Source: Rhizorhabdus dicambivorans
GTDB taxonomy: Bacteria; Pseudomonadota; Alphaproteobacteria; Sphingomonadales; Sphingomonadaceae
Length of the DNA: 64,000 nucleotides
Direction: 5' to 3'
Assembly: GCF_002355275.1 (NCBI RefSeq)
Contig: NZ_CP023449.1
Span: 4,442,001 to 4,506,000, forward strand
The notes under the pieces were generated by a model that was given only the letters and a program-made list of their open reading frames with translations, ran no database searches and was not told where the DNA came from. The first letter of the stretch is position 1. Each line of letters opens with the position of its first letter. A program made the translations under genes and the position numbers. Of the stretch, positions 1-7,915 are shown one piece after another.

Positions 1-866
1 TTCAGCTCGACGTTCTGGTAGCGCTCCCACTCATAGTCGGCGCGCTCGAGGATGTGCGTGACCCAGCCCGCCTCGTTCTCGGCCGAGATGAACTTGAGCT
101 TGGGGTGGCGAACAAACACGCCGCCGAAGATCATGTTCAGCATCACCCGGACAAAGAGGTCGTACTTCATCGGCGACTTCGTCGGATCGCGGCCGCCCGA
201 CGACTGGATGAGGCTCGTCTTCTTGTTGCGGTCCCGCGCCGTGCCGGCGTGGATGTTGATCGACATGTCGTGGTCGACAGACGCCGCCCAGAGTGCGTCC
301 ATGCCCTTCTCGTGATACTGGGGCACGCCTTCGCCCGCGACCGTCGGGATCATCACGCCGACCAGGCCAAGCTTCTTGGCGCGCTGCATCTCCTCGATGG
401 CGAGCGCCGGATCGTCGTTGGCGACCATCGCCACGCCCTTGAACCGGTTCGGATAGGCGCTGCAGAACTCGGCGAGCCAGTCGTTGTAGGCGCGCAGCAG
501 CGCCCATTTGAACTCCGCGTCGTCGATGCCGTAAAAGCCAAGCCCGAACGTCGGGTACATGACCTCGCCCCAGATCGAGTCGCGGTCGATCTCCGCGATG
601 CGCGCGGTCGGATCATAGGCCGACGGCGGAATGTCCTCTTCCCAGCGACCCGTCTGCCGGACCTCGCTGTTGCCCCGGAACACGCCAGCCGCCGTGCCTA
701 TGGGCGGCAGTTCGATGTCCTCGCACACCAGCCTGTCGCTGCCGTCCTCGCTGCGGACAAGCCGCGGCGCACGGTCGCGGAACTTGGCCGGAACACGCTC
801 CTGCCACAAAAACCAGGGCTCTATGACGTGGGAGTCAGATGAGATGATCTTGTAGTCGGTGCCCAT
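1..866 (-). CDS. Amidohydrolase family 2 protein (partial, 3' end cut by window)
   Basis: Reading the minus strand from the ATG at 866 gives an open frame of about 288 codons that runs off the left edge. The protein begins MGTDYKIISSDSHVIEP, the usual start of the amidohydrolase-related (PF04909) TIM-barrel family, in which DSHVIEP replaces the HxH metal motif of classic members. Further family marks are IDRDSIWGEVMYPTFGL, RAYNDWLAEFC, the barrel-strand histidine in INIHAGTA, and FVRHPKLKFISAENEAGW. Relatives include ACMSD-type decarboxylases and OMA hydratase-like hydrolases; the substrate cannot be read from the sequence. It is divergent from the aminotransferase/aldolase unit starting at 1115, with a 248-bp gap, and probably belongs to the same catabolic cluster. 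Family assignment is firm and function is open. Confidence 0.85.
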   Translation of the reverse strand, partial: MGTDYKIISSDSHVIEPWFLWQERVPAKFRDRAPRLVRSEDGSDRLVCEDIELPPIGTAAGVFRGNSEVRQTGRWEEDIPPSAYDPTARIAEIDRDSIWGEVMYPTFGLGFYGIDDAEFKWALLRAYNDWLAEFCSAYPNRFKGVAMVANDDPALAIEEMQRAKKLGLVGVMIPTVAGEGVPQYHEKGMDALWAASVDHDMSINIHAGTARDRNKKTSLIQSSGGRDPTKSPMKYDLFVRVMLNMIFGGVFVRHPKLKFISAENEAGWVTHILERADYEWERYQNVEL

Positions 867-1068
867 GAGATCCCTAACCATCACTATCTAGCCAAACCGA
901 GCCCGCCCAAAACAGCTCCAAACGGGAAACTCGATAGATCCTCAAGCGGCAGCAGTATCTATCATCCTGCACCCCTTCTGCGAGGCATGGACGGGGAAAT
1001 TATGTACATGATCGAATAGCGGGCCGAGTTGCGTGCCCTATAATTGAGACCGGCCGCCAACTTGACGG

Positions 1069-1090
1069 TAAGATGCTTATATGTATCTTA
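1069..1090. promoter_or_regulatory. 22-bp inverted repeat, candidate operator of the aminotransferase unit
   Basis: The left half reads TAAGATGC and the right half GTATCTTA, whose complement is TAAGATAC, with six bases between. A TTGACG hexamer lies just upstream (1062-1067), so the repeat overlaps where a -10 box would fall, 25 nt before the start codon at 1115. That arrangement suits a repressor. A second 22-bp repeat with the same half-site occurs at 9215-9236. No regulator gene lies beside it in the window. Confidence 0.5.
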
Positions 1091-1114
1091 ATCCCATATA
1101 GCCTGGAGGGACCA

Positions 1115-2350
1115 ATGCCGGCGAGTCTAACCATTTCAAGCCGCGCCGCGGCAATGAAGCCTTCTGCCAGTATCGCGGCCAAGAAGATCGTCGCGGATCT
1201 GCGGGCAGCAGGCGAGCAGATCGTGGATCTGACGATCGGCGAGCCTGACATTCCCACACCGGCTCACATCATCGAGGGCGCGCTGCAAGCGATGGGGGCC
1301 GGGGAAACGCATTACACGCCCTCGGCTGGAGAGCCGGCCCTCCGCCAGGCGATTGCCGAGACGCTCCAGCGAGAAAAAGGACTGGCGTGCAGCGCCGAGC
1401 AGATCGTCGTCGGCTGTGGCGCCAAGCAGCTTATCTACGAGACGTTCGCCGCCACGCTCGATCCGGGCGACGAAGTTGTCATACCCGCACCCTATTGGGT
1501 CTCCTATCCCGACATCGTCACCCTGCACGGCGGCAGCCCCGTGATCATCCCCTGCGGGCAGGACACGGGCTTCAAGCTCACGCCTGCGCAGCTTGAGGCG
1601 GCGGTCACCCCGCGCACGCGATGGCTGGTCCTCAATTCTCCAAACAACCCGACGGGCGCGGTCTATTCGCGGCGCGAACTGGAAGGTCTTGCCGAGGTGC
1701 TGCGGCGCCACCCGCATATATGGGTCATGACCGACGAGATTTACGAGCATCTCTGCTATGAAGACATACGCGCGCTGAGCATGGTCGAGGTTGCGCCGGA
1801 TTTGTTCGACCGCGCGCTGATCATCAACGGCATGTCCAAGGCTTATGCCATGACCGGCTGGCGGATCGGCTATGCCGCCGGTCCACGGCCGCTGATCGAC
1901 GTGATCGTCAAGATGATCGGGCAGAGCACGACCTGCGCCAGTTCGGTGGGCCAGGCGGCGGCGGTCGTCGCGCTGACTGGGGATCAACGTTGCGTTAGCG
2001 AGGCGGCGGCGATGTACCGCGCTCGGCGCGACCGCATGCTGGAAATCCTTTCAGATGTGCCGGGCCTCGAGCTGAATGTGCCAGCGGGCGCCTTTTACCT
2101 CTATGTCGGAATAGCTGCCTTCATCGGTGCCCGCACACCCGCCGGCAAGCGCATCGCCACGGATCTCGATTTCTCGCTCTATCTGCTCGAGGAAGCAAAG
2201 GTCGCCGTCCTTGACGGGGGGGCCTATGGTCTCTCCCCATATCTTCGCCTGTCATTCGCGGCAGCGCCCGACGCGGTCGAGGCGGGCAGCAAGGCAATCG
2301 CCGCAGCATGCGGAGCGCTGGTCGTACAGAAGGAAGTGGTTCATGGCTGA
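1115..2350 (+). CDS. Class I/II PLP-dependent aminotransferase
   Basis: A 411-residue fold-type I aminotransferase of the aspartate aminotransferase I-gamma type. The start at 1115 (MPASLTISSRAA) is chosen over an upstream ATG at 1073 because GGAGGG sits 4-5 nt before it. Family marks are DLTIGEPDIPTP near residue 38, HYTPSAGEPALRQA (substrate loop), PAPYWVSYPDIV, NSPNNPTGAVYS (PLP-binding Asn and Pro), MTDEIYEHL (Asp and Tyr contacting the ring), and the Schiff-base lysine in GMSKAYAMTGWRIGY. The stop overlaps the start of the RraA-like gene by 8 nt, so the two are translationally coupled. An aminotransferase feeding a 2-oxo acid to an aldolase is the natural reading. The amino donor and substrate are unknown. 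Confidence 0.88.
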   Translation: MPASLTISSRAAAMKPSASIAAKKIVADLRAAGEQIVDLTIGEPDIPTPAHIIEGALQAMGAGETHYTPSAGEPALRQAIAETLQREKGLACSAEQIVVGCGAKQLIYETFAATLDPGDEVVIPAPYWVSYPDIVTLHGGSPVIIPCGQDTGFKLTPAQLEAAVTPRTRWLVLNSPNNPTGAVYSRRELEGLAEVLRRHPHIWVMTDEIYEHLCYEDIRALSMVEVAPDLFDRALIINGMSKAYAMTGWRIGYAAGPRPLIDVIVKMIGQSTTCASSVGQAAAVVALTGDQRCVSEAAAMYRARRDRMLEILSDVPGLELNVPAGAFYLYVGIAAFIGARTPAGKRIATDLDFSLYLLEEAKVAVLDGGAYGLSPYLRLSFAAAPDAVEAGSKAIAAACGALVVQKEVVHG

Positions 2351-2972
2351 CGCAACCGCGAATACGCTCGAAGGGTTGGTCGCGGCGTTCCAGCGCAGTT
2401 CAACCGCGATCATCAGCGACAATCTCGAACGCTTGCCCGGTGCGATCGGGATACGTCCCTTTCACCGTGTCACGCAAACCATGGCGGGCCCCGCGCTTAC
2501 CGTGCGTGTCGCCGCCGGCGACAATCTGGCGATTCACAAGGCGCTGGAACTCGTAAAGCCGGGCGACGTGGTCGTGGTCGACGGCGATGGCGACATCAGC
2601 CGCGCATTGGTAGGCGAAATCATGATGACGATCGCCCAGGTCGGGGGCGCGGCGGGCTTTGTCGTCGACGGCGCGATCCGTGACCTCAATGCCTTCGTCG
2701 AGGCTGGCTTTCCCTGCTTTGCCCGCGCGGCCATCCATCGCGGGCCTTTCAAGAACGGCCCCGGGCAGATCAACGTTCCGGTCTCGATTGGCGGCCTTAT
2801 CGTAGGGCCCGGCGACATCGTGGTCGGCGATGACGACGGCGTGGTGGCGTTCCCGCAAGCAATCGCTGCCGATCTGCTCCAAGCGGTGCGTGCGCAGGAA
2901 GCCCGCGAAGAGGAAATTCTGCGCAGCATTCGCGACGGCACCTACACTGGCGCGTATGGCAAGACCTCCTGA
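2343..2972 (+). CDS. RraA-like / 4-hydroxy-4-methyl-2-oxoglutarate aldolase family protein
   Basis: A 209-residue RraA-fold protein. Its ATG at 2343 lies inside the last codons of the aminotransferase. The family core is visible as VKPGDVVVVDGDGD, VGEIMMTIAQVGGAAGFVVDGAIRD, PCFARA, and GDIVVGDDDGVVAFP. The DGxxRD motif carries the Arg-Asp pair that in the HMG/CHA class II aldolases binds pyruvate enolate and the divalent metal. Those enzymes cleave 4-hydroxy-2-oxo acids to pyruvate plus a second 2-oxo acid, and also decarboxylate oxaloacetate. RNase E inhibitors (RraA) share the fold, but an aldolase is favoured by the RD pair and by the coupled aminotransferase. The true substrate is not determinable. 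Confidence 0.82.
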   Translation: MADATANTLEGLVAAFQRSSTAIISDNLERLPGAIGIRPFHRVTQTMAGPALTVRVAAGDNLAIHKALELVKPGDVVVVDGDGDISRALVGEIMMTIAQVGGAAGFVVDGAIRDLNAFVEAGFPCFARAAIHRGPFKNGPGQINVPVSIGGLIVGPGDIVVGDDDGVVAFPQAIAADLLQAVRAQEAREEEILRSIRDGTYTGAYGKTS

Positions 2973-2999
2973 CGCCTACCAATAGCCCCGCTCTTCCCA

Positions 3000-3314
3000 T
3001 CAGGGAAAGAAGCCGGGCATGTCGCGCGACATCCGGTCCGAGAAGTGCGTGGCGCGCTTTTCCAGGAACGCCGTGACGCCCTGGGCAGCATCGCTGCTGC
3101 TGCTGCGGGTGAAGATTCCGCGGCTACCAATGCGGTGCGCTTCCATCGGAAGGCTCATGCCCAAGCCGCGCCACAACATCCGCCGGATGAGCGCAGCCGC
3201 GACCGGTGCGGTATGGGCGGCGATCTCGCGCGCAAGCGCGCGGGTGGACGCCAAAAGCCCGTCATCAGGATACAATCGGGAGACCAGCTCGCCTCTCGAC
3301 GCTCCCCGGGCATG
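3000..3314 (-). pseudogene. Enoyl-CoA hydratase/isomerase remnant (C-terminal third)
   Basis: The minus frame encodes about 100 residues matching the crotonase C-terminal region: RGELVSRLYPDDGLLAS, then ALAREIAAHTAPVAAALIRRM, then SSSDAAQGVTAFLEKRATHF. This is the usual LGLV.R..P...L...A..LA..IA and S.D..EG..AFLEKR pattern. Family members are about 260 residues. Here the recognisable part stops near 3314 and the oxyanion-hole and catalytic segments are missing upstream, where other sequence begins. It ends with a normal TGA 28 nt past the end of the RraA-like gene, convergent with it. It is read as a decayed fragment left by a rearrangement. A TTG at 3275 could in principle start a short peptide. 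Confidence 0.7.
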
Positions 3315-3328
3315 AAGATGCGGCGAAC

Positions 3329-3424
3329 ATGAGTGCGATATCCGGGTCGAAAAGCGTGACCATCCTGATCATCGCACTTGCGTTCGTTCTGGCACTCGCG
3401 ATTGTAAATGCAAATCGCTCGTGA
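3329..3424 (+). CDS. Possible 31-residue single-pass membrane peptide
   Basis: ATG at 3329 opens a short frame beginning MSAISGSKSVTILIIALAF, continuing with more hydrophobic residues and ending NANRS before TGA. Residues about 9-27 would form one membrane helix. There is no strong Shine-Dalgarno sequence, and the region lies at the broken end of the enoyl-CoA hydratase remnant, so it may be a chance frame or a gene scrap. It sits 29 nt upstream of the APH-like gene. Confidence 0.25.
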   Translation: MSAISGSKSVTILIIALAFVLALAIVNANRS

Positions 3425-3453
3425 ACCGACACACCCTTCCGGATATCTAATAC

Positions 3454-4617
3454 TTGATCCGTTCTCCGCACATCACGTTTGCCGACCGCACCTGCTTCCG
3501 CACCGTAACGGAAGCTCAGGAAGTGGCGGACTTGATCGCGGTGCTTCTTGACGGCGCGCGCGCAGGTGACGGCGATGCCATGCCCGATTCGATCAAGCTC
3601 GAATCGCTGAGCGGGGGGCGCAGCGGGGCCCATGTCTTCAGAATCGTCTCCTCCCAGGCCAGGGATCACACCTGTGCCGTCGCGCCCGCTGTGCTCAAGA
3701 TCGCCACACGCGATGCAGGAATCGCCGAACAGAGGAACTACGAACGCTTCGTCCGCCCGCTGCTGCCGCCCTCATGCCGGCCCGACCTTCTGGCCTTCGC
3801 GAGCAAAGGCGGCCGGGCGGCGCTGCTCTATTCCTTGTTAGGGAATGGCGAGCGGCCGGTGACGCTCACCGATCGTCTGCTGGCAGGTGACGCCGTCGCG
3901 CTGGATAGCGTGCTTTCCTCGCTCATCGATACGCTGTGGCGATGCTGGTACCACCCCACCATCGCACGGGATCAGAGTGATCTTTCGCGCTATTATCTGC
4001 ACCGCTATTTTGGCGATCTCTCCGCCGCGAGCGCAGCTGAAAGGGTGCTGTTCGAACATGCTGCGCGTTATTTCGGCCTGCAGCGCTGCGCCGAGGGCTA
4101 CCGTGTCGGAGATGCCCGCTTCCCCAATCTTACCCGGACTCTGTTCGCATCCGGCCCTCGCGAGCATGTGAGCTGCGTGGTTCACGGCGACCTTAATTCG
4201 GATAATGTCGTGTTGGCGGCCGATGCCGGCGGGGGGCAACTGGTGGATTTCCAACGCGTCGGCCGGGGACATGCGCTGCAGGATCTCGTCACGCTCGAGG
4301 CCAGCGTGCGGATCAATCATCCCGTCTCGATGACCTTCAACGAAATCCTGTATCTTGAACGTCAGATGGCGTTCGGCCGGCCGGAAATCCAATCCCCTCA
4401 TGCGACTGCCATCGCCAAGATCCGCGTCGTTGCGAGGCAGTTCTTCGGCGCCCTCGAATCGCCCGGCAACCACCATTTAGCAGTTGGCGCGGTCGGGCTG
4501 CGGTTGATGCGCGCGACCGACCTTTCCGATGCGGCCCGCGCCAGCATCATCGCCAGCGCATTGTGGTCGGCAAAGGCCCTCTCTGACGCTGAGACGGCCA
4601 CGCCCCCGACGTCGTAA
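3454..4617 (+). CDS. APH/kinase-fold phosphotransferase-like protein, function unknown
   Basis: A 387-residue protein if the TTG at 3454 is used; an ATG at 3580 (residue 43) is a possible later start. The recognisable part is the C-terminal lobe. VVHGDLNSDNVVL (His 244, Asp 246) matches the HGDxxxxN catalytic loop of aminoglycoside/choline kinases, and QLVDFQRVGRGHALQDLVTLE takes the place of the metal-binding DFG/IDF region. The N-terminal lobe has ESLSGGRSGAHVFRI as a loop and AVLKIATRD with a candidate ATP-binding lysine. The phosphate acceptor is unknown. It stands alone between the aldolase pair and the TonB receptor, converging on the latter. It is not a recognisable antibiotic-resistance enzyme. 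Confidence 0.6.
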   Translation: MIRSPHITFADRTCFRTVTEAQEVADLIAVLLDGARAGDGDAMPDSIKLESLSGGRSGAHVFRIVSSQARDHTCAVAPAVLKIATRDAGIAEQRNYERFVRPLLPPSCRPDLLAFASKGGRAALLYSLLGNGERPVTLTDRLLAGDAVALDSVLSSLIDTLWRCWYHPTIARDQSDLSRYYLHRYFGDLSAASAAERVLFEHAARYFGLQRCAEGYRVGDARFPNLTRTLFASGPREHVSCVVHGDLNSDNVVLAADAGGGQLVDFQRVGRGHALQDLVTLEASVRINHPVSMTFNEILYLERQMAFGRPEIQSPHATAIAKIRVVARQFFGALESPGNHHLAVGAVGLRLMRATDLSDAARASIIASALWSAKALSDAETATPPTS

Positions 4618-4640
4618 CGCCGGGGGCGCGCCATCCGCGG

Positions 4641-4672
4641 CCTCCTCCATTCGCCGCCGGCGGCAGGAGGAG
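4641..4672. terminator. Inverted repeat between convergent genes
   Basis: CCTCCT and AGGAGG arms enclose the palindromic core GCCGCCGGCGGC in the 72-bp gap between the APH-like gene and the receptor gene, which converge here. There is no T-tract, so it is at most a weak or protein-assisted bidirectional terminator. Confidence 0.3.
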
Positions 4673-4689
4673 CGCCGCGAACCGACAGA

Positions 4690-7047
4690 TCAGAAGTTAG
4701 CGCCGAGCTTTACGCCCCACAGGCGAGGTTCGCCGACCTGGGTCAGCAATGAGCCGGCACCCAGATTGGCATCGCTAATGCCGTTGAAATAGGTCTTCTT
4801 GAAAGCGTTGGTAACGAATGCCTGAACATTGAACCGCTGGTCTTCCGATTCCCACATGACCCGGAAATTGACCAAGCCATAGGAAGGAATATCCGCCAGC
4901 GAGATATTGCTCAATCCCGTGTTCTGCTTCGCTTGGGCTCGTCCGTCCGCCTGCAGCGTGAACGTGCCGACACCGCTCACAGGAATATGGTGCGCAATCG
5001 AAGCACTGAGATTCCATTTGGGCGTCGCCGGCAGCGGTCGCCCGACGAGTGGAACAGTGGTGCCCAGCGGGGTCTGGAAACGAACGGGAGACTTGGTGAT
5101 CTCCGTGCGCAACAGTCCTCCCGAGAAGTTGAAATCCCACCTTTCGTTCGGCTTGTAATCGAGCTCGACTTCGGCACCGTACATCTCGGCTCGGCCGACA
5201 TTGATGAACTGGGTCAAAACAGCGATTCCGCCCCCGGCCTGATTACCCGCTACAGTCAGCAGTTCCTGCTTACCATTGAACAGGTAATAGAAGGCCGCGA
5301 GGTTTAGACTCAGCGTCCGGTCGAAAAGGCGATTTTTGCTGCCAATCTCGAACGCGTTGACATGCTCCTGTCCGACCGGACCGGTCTTGGCTGCGTTCTC
5401 GGCCAGGCTTCCTGCAACATAGAAGACACTGTAGCCGACGCTTTTGGCGCCGCGCGAGTAGCTCCCATAGAGGCTGTGGTCCGGGGTCGCTTCGAACGTC
5501 AAGCTCACTCGACCGGTCACATCTTTGGTGACCGGATCAGGGTCGGCCACACCTGAACGCACATCGACTGCGGGAAGCACAGCGGGGCCGGCTTGCGTGG
5601 CGCCCCGGACCGCTGTGACCAGCTCGCGGTTCTCGATCGTATAGCGTGCCCCCGTGGTGAGCGTCAGTCGATCGGCGAACCGCCAATCGATCTGGCCGAA
5701 CGCGGCGCCCGAGGTAGTATCGACACGCGCATTGGATGGCGCGATCACGGAAGCTGCATTGGTATTGGTGCGCCGCTGAACGACGTTCCGATTCTTCTTC
5801 TTGTCCTGATAGTAGAAGACCCCGGCCACCCAGTCGAAGGCCTGGCTTTCCCCCTGCAGCCGCAGTTCGTCGCTGAACTGCTCGCTTTCGTTGAACAGCT
5901 GCACATAGACGCGAAGATTGAGCGTGCTCGGCGTGGTGCCATCGCCGTCCAACCCGACCCGCGACTTGAAATGGGTGTAATTGGCGATGTTGATCAGCGA
6001 TGCGCCGCCCAGGTCGGTTTCGAACTTCGCGGTGGCCGACGTCAGCTTGTGCTTGATCGCCAACTCATCGCGAGTGAGTTCAGTGATCGCGTCACCAGGC
6101 CGGATCGAGGTGATCGGCGGCTGCCCTCCGAGAACGATGGCGTCCACGCAGCGCGCAGCAAAAATCTCGGCTCGTGAACAAAGAGCGCGCGAAGCATCCC
6201 GCCACACGCCCGGCCCGTAATTGGGCGTGGACTCCGAATCTGTTTCCGAGTGAGTCACCTGCAGCCGCAGCGATGACGCGTCACCGATATCGAAATCGGT
6301 CGTGCTGCGCACGCTCCAGACCTCCCTGGCGCCAAGCTTGCGCGGTACACCCGCGAGCGTGGCCCGGTTTGTGTGATGGCCATCATGCGTTTCGAACTGG
6401 CCCGCGAGGCGCGTGCGTATGCCAGGGCTCAGCGCCCCGCTGACAGCGCCGTTGATGTTAAGCCAATTGTCCGATCCATAGAGCACGCTGGCCTTTTGCG
6501 TGAACTCGGCGGTCGGCGCCGCGGACACAAACTGCACCAGGCCGCCGGTCGTGTTCCGGCCGAACAACGTACCTTGAGGGCCACGAAGCACTTCGACGCG
6601 CTGCACATCGAACATGTGCCCCGCCAGGCTGTTCTCGTCGCCCAGATAGATGTCGTCGACATAAACCGCGACCGAGCTCTCGTTCACACGAGCCGTCGAT
6701 CCATCCCCGCGCACGCCACGAATGCTCAGATCGGGTGCCGAGTTGGCGCCGCGCTCGAAGGTGATGTTGAAGTTCGGGGTTTGCTGGGCCACCGAAGTGA
6801 AGGTCGACAGATTGAGAGTCTGGATTTTTGCGGCGCTGACCACGCTGACAGAGATCGGCACATCCATCACCGCCTGTTCGCGGCGCTGTGCAGTCACGAC
6901 GATTTCCCCGCTCCCTTCGCGTTGCTGCGCCAGAGCTTCGCCGCTCGGGATAACTAGCAGACAAGCTGTCGATCCGAGCAGCATCGCCGTCGTCGACTGC
7001 CAAGCGCGACGCGGCGCGGCGCGCAACTTCCAACCCATTTTGATCAT
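4690..7047 (-). CDS. TonB-dependent outer-membrane receptor
   Basis: A 785-residue outer-membrane receptor. Residues 1-40 form a signal peptide ending GEALA. A TonB box-like segment EIVVTAQRREQ follows at about 48-58, then the plug domain (VPISVSVVSAAKIQ, SIRGVRGDG, VEVLRGPQGTLFGRNTTGG). The 22-strand barrel ends in the aromatic LWGVKLGANF typical of BamA-inserted barrels. Sphingomonads carry many such receptors, and this IroN/FyuA-like class imports ferric chelates, sugars, vitamin B12 or aromatic compounds. The surrounding degradation genes suggest uptake of the cluster's substrate, which is inference. The start is the ATG at 7047. Its 366-bp upstream gap is AT-rich and holds a long inverted repeat (7279-7337). 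Confidence 0.93.
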   Translation of the reverse strand: MIKMGWKLRAAPRRAWQSTTAMLLGSTACLLVIPSGEALAQQREGSGEIVVTAQRREQAVMDVPISVSVVSAAKIQTLNLSTFTSVAQQTPNFNITFERGANSAPDLSIRGVRGDGSTARVNESSVAVYVDDIYLGDENSLAGHMFDVQRVEVLRGPQGTLFGRNTTGGLVQFVSAAPTAEFTQKASVLYGSDNWLNINGAVSGALSPGIRTRLAGQFETHDGHHTNRATLAGVPRKLGAREVWSVRSTTDFDIGDASSLRLQVTHSETDSESTPNYGPGVWRDASRALCSRAEIFAARCVDAIVLGGQPPITSIRPGDAITELTRDELAIKHKLTSATAKFETDLGGASLINIANYTHFKSRVGLDGDGTTPSTLNLRVYVQLFNESEQFSDELRLQGESQAFDWVAGVFYYQDKKKNRNVVQRRTNTNAASVIAPSNARVDTTSGAAFGQIDWRFADRLTLTTGARYTIENRELVTAVRGATQAGPAVLPAVDVRSGVADPDPVTKDVTGRVSLTFEATPDHSLYGSYSRGAKSVGYSVFYVAGSLAENAAKTGPVGQEHVNAFEIGSKNRLFDRTLSLNLAAFYYLFNGKQELLTVAGNQAGGGIAVLTQFINVGRAEMYGAEVELDYKPNERWDFNFSGGLLRTEITKSPVRFQTPLGTTVPLVGRPLPATPKWNLSASIAHHIPVSGVGTFTLQADGRAQAKQNTGLSNISLADIPSYGLVNFRVMWESEDQRFNVQAFVTNAFKKTYFNGISDANLGAGSLLTQVGEPRLWGVKLGANF

Positions 7048-7414
7048 CTCAATCTCCCCGTTTGATACTCTTCACCGTCATCAAACAATGGCTGCCCAGC
7101 TGCGGACGTTGCCGCCCTCAGACAAAGTCCTTCCTTGATCCCCTATCGATTCAGTGTCCGCTGCCGCGGCGACCCCGCCGACCTGCTCGACCTTCATCCG
7201 GCGATGCGAGGTGGGGATGAATGCCGAAATGCGCGGCCAACTTATTTCGTCTATTTATTTTGCACGGCATGCTCTTCGGGGTAAGTTACATAAGAAACCC
7301 GAAGAACTAAATTACATATGTGTTTCTGCTCTTACCCGCACATTCTTTTAATAACGTCAATTGGACAGTTATTATTGATGAATTGCGGTTCACACCGCCA
7401 ATTCAGTAATTGCT
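7048..7414. promoter_or_regulatory. AT-rich upstream region of the receptor gene with inverted repeat
   Basis: No convincing gene is seen in this stretch. It is clearly less GC-rich than its flanks. GGGTAAG (7279-7285) pairs with CTTACCC (7331-7337) and inner AGAAAC (7293-7298) pairs with GTTTCT (7322-7327), giving a two-part inverted repeat centred near 7309, about 260 nt upstream of the receptor start. It could be a regulator site, a 5'-UTR structure, or the transcription end of the NTF2-like gene whose stop is at 7415. Confidence 0.4.
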
Positions 7415-7915
7415 TTAATCCCTTGTCCAATATTCTATCGCGTCTCCGCGAAAATCTGGATCGCCTCCTAGATAATAAGCATCCCATTTGGGCCCGTTGG
7501 ACAGCTCCCAATGTTCGACCGCGATACCGTTCTCGAAACGCCACGCGCCCATGCCATCGCGTTCCCACACATGATCACCGCGCTTCGTGCGCGAGCGGAA
7601 ATGCAGGATGCCGTAATTGTCGTCCGCAAGGATTTGGTTGATCGCGATAATCGAAACATCGCCGCCATCGCTGAGCGAGGCGCGTCGGCGCGCATAGGCT
7701 TTCAGGAAGGCCATGTCGCCTGTCGCCGCCAGCTTCACACCGCCGGTGTGGACGATCAGGTTCGGCGACATGCGAGACATGTACTTGGCAACATGCTCGG
7801 CATGGCGCTTGTCGCGCTCCTCGTCCGAGAGCTGTCCGCTCGCGGGGTCGGATTGCAGTTCGTGCCCGTACATCCCCGCCAGCCAGAGCGCATTGGGGTG
7901 ATCAGCTGTCAGCAT
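7415..7915 (-). CDS. SnoaL/NTF2-like domain protein
   Basis: A 166-residue protein starting MLTADHPNALWLAGMYG. The second half, with YARRRASLSDGGDVSIIAINQILADDNYGI followed by RFENGIAVEHWE, is typical of SnoaL-like NTF2-fold proteins (alpha+beta cone). These serve as polyketide cyclases, dehydratases, isomerases or unknown small-molecule enzymes. ATG at 7915 is chosen because it overlaps the 3' end of the FAD monooxygenase gene by 14 nt, so the two are translationally coupled. A frame reaching further upstream is only the shadow of the monooxygenase. An NTF2-like partner acting on the hydroxylated product is plausible but inferred. Confidence 0.78.
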   Translation of the reverse strand: MLTADHPNALWLAGMYGHELQSDPASGQLSDEERDKRHAEHVAKYMSRMSPNLIVHTGGVKLAATGDMAFLKAYARRRASLSDGGDVSIIAINQILADDNYGILHFRSRTKRGDHVWERDGMGAWRFENGIAVEHWELSNGPKWDAYYLGGDPDFRGDAIEYWTRD

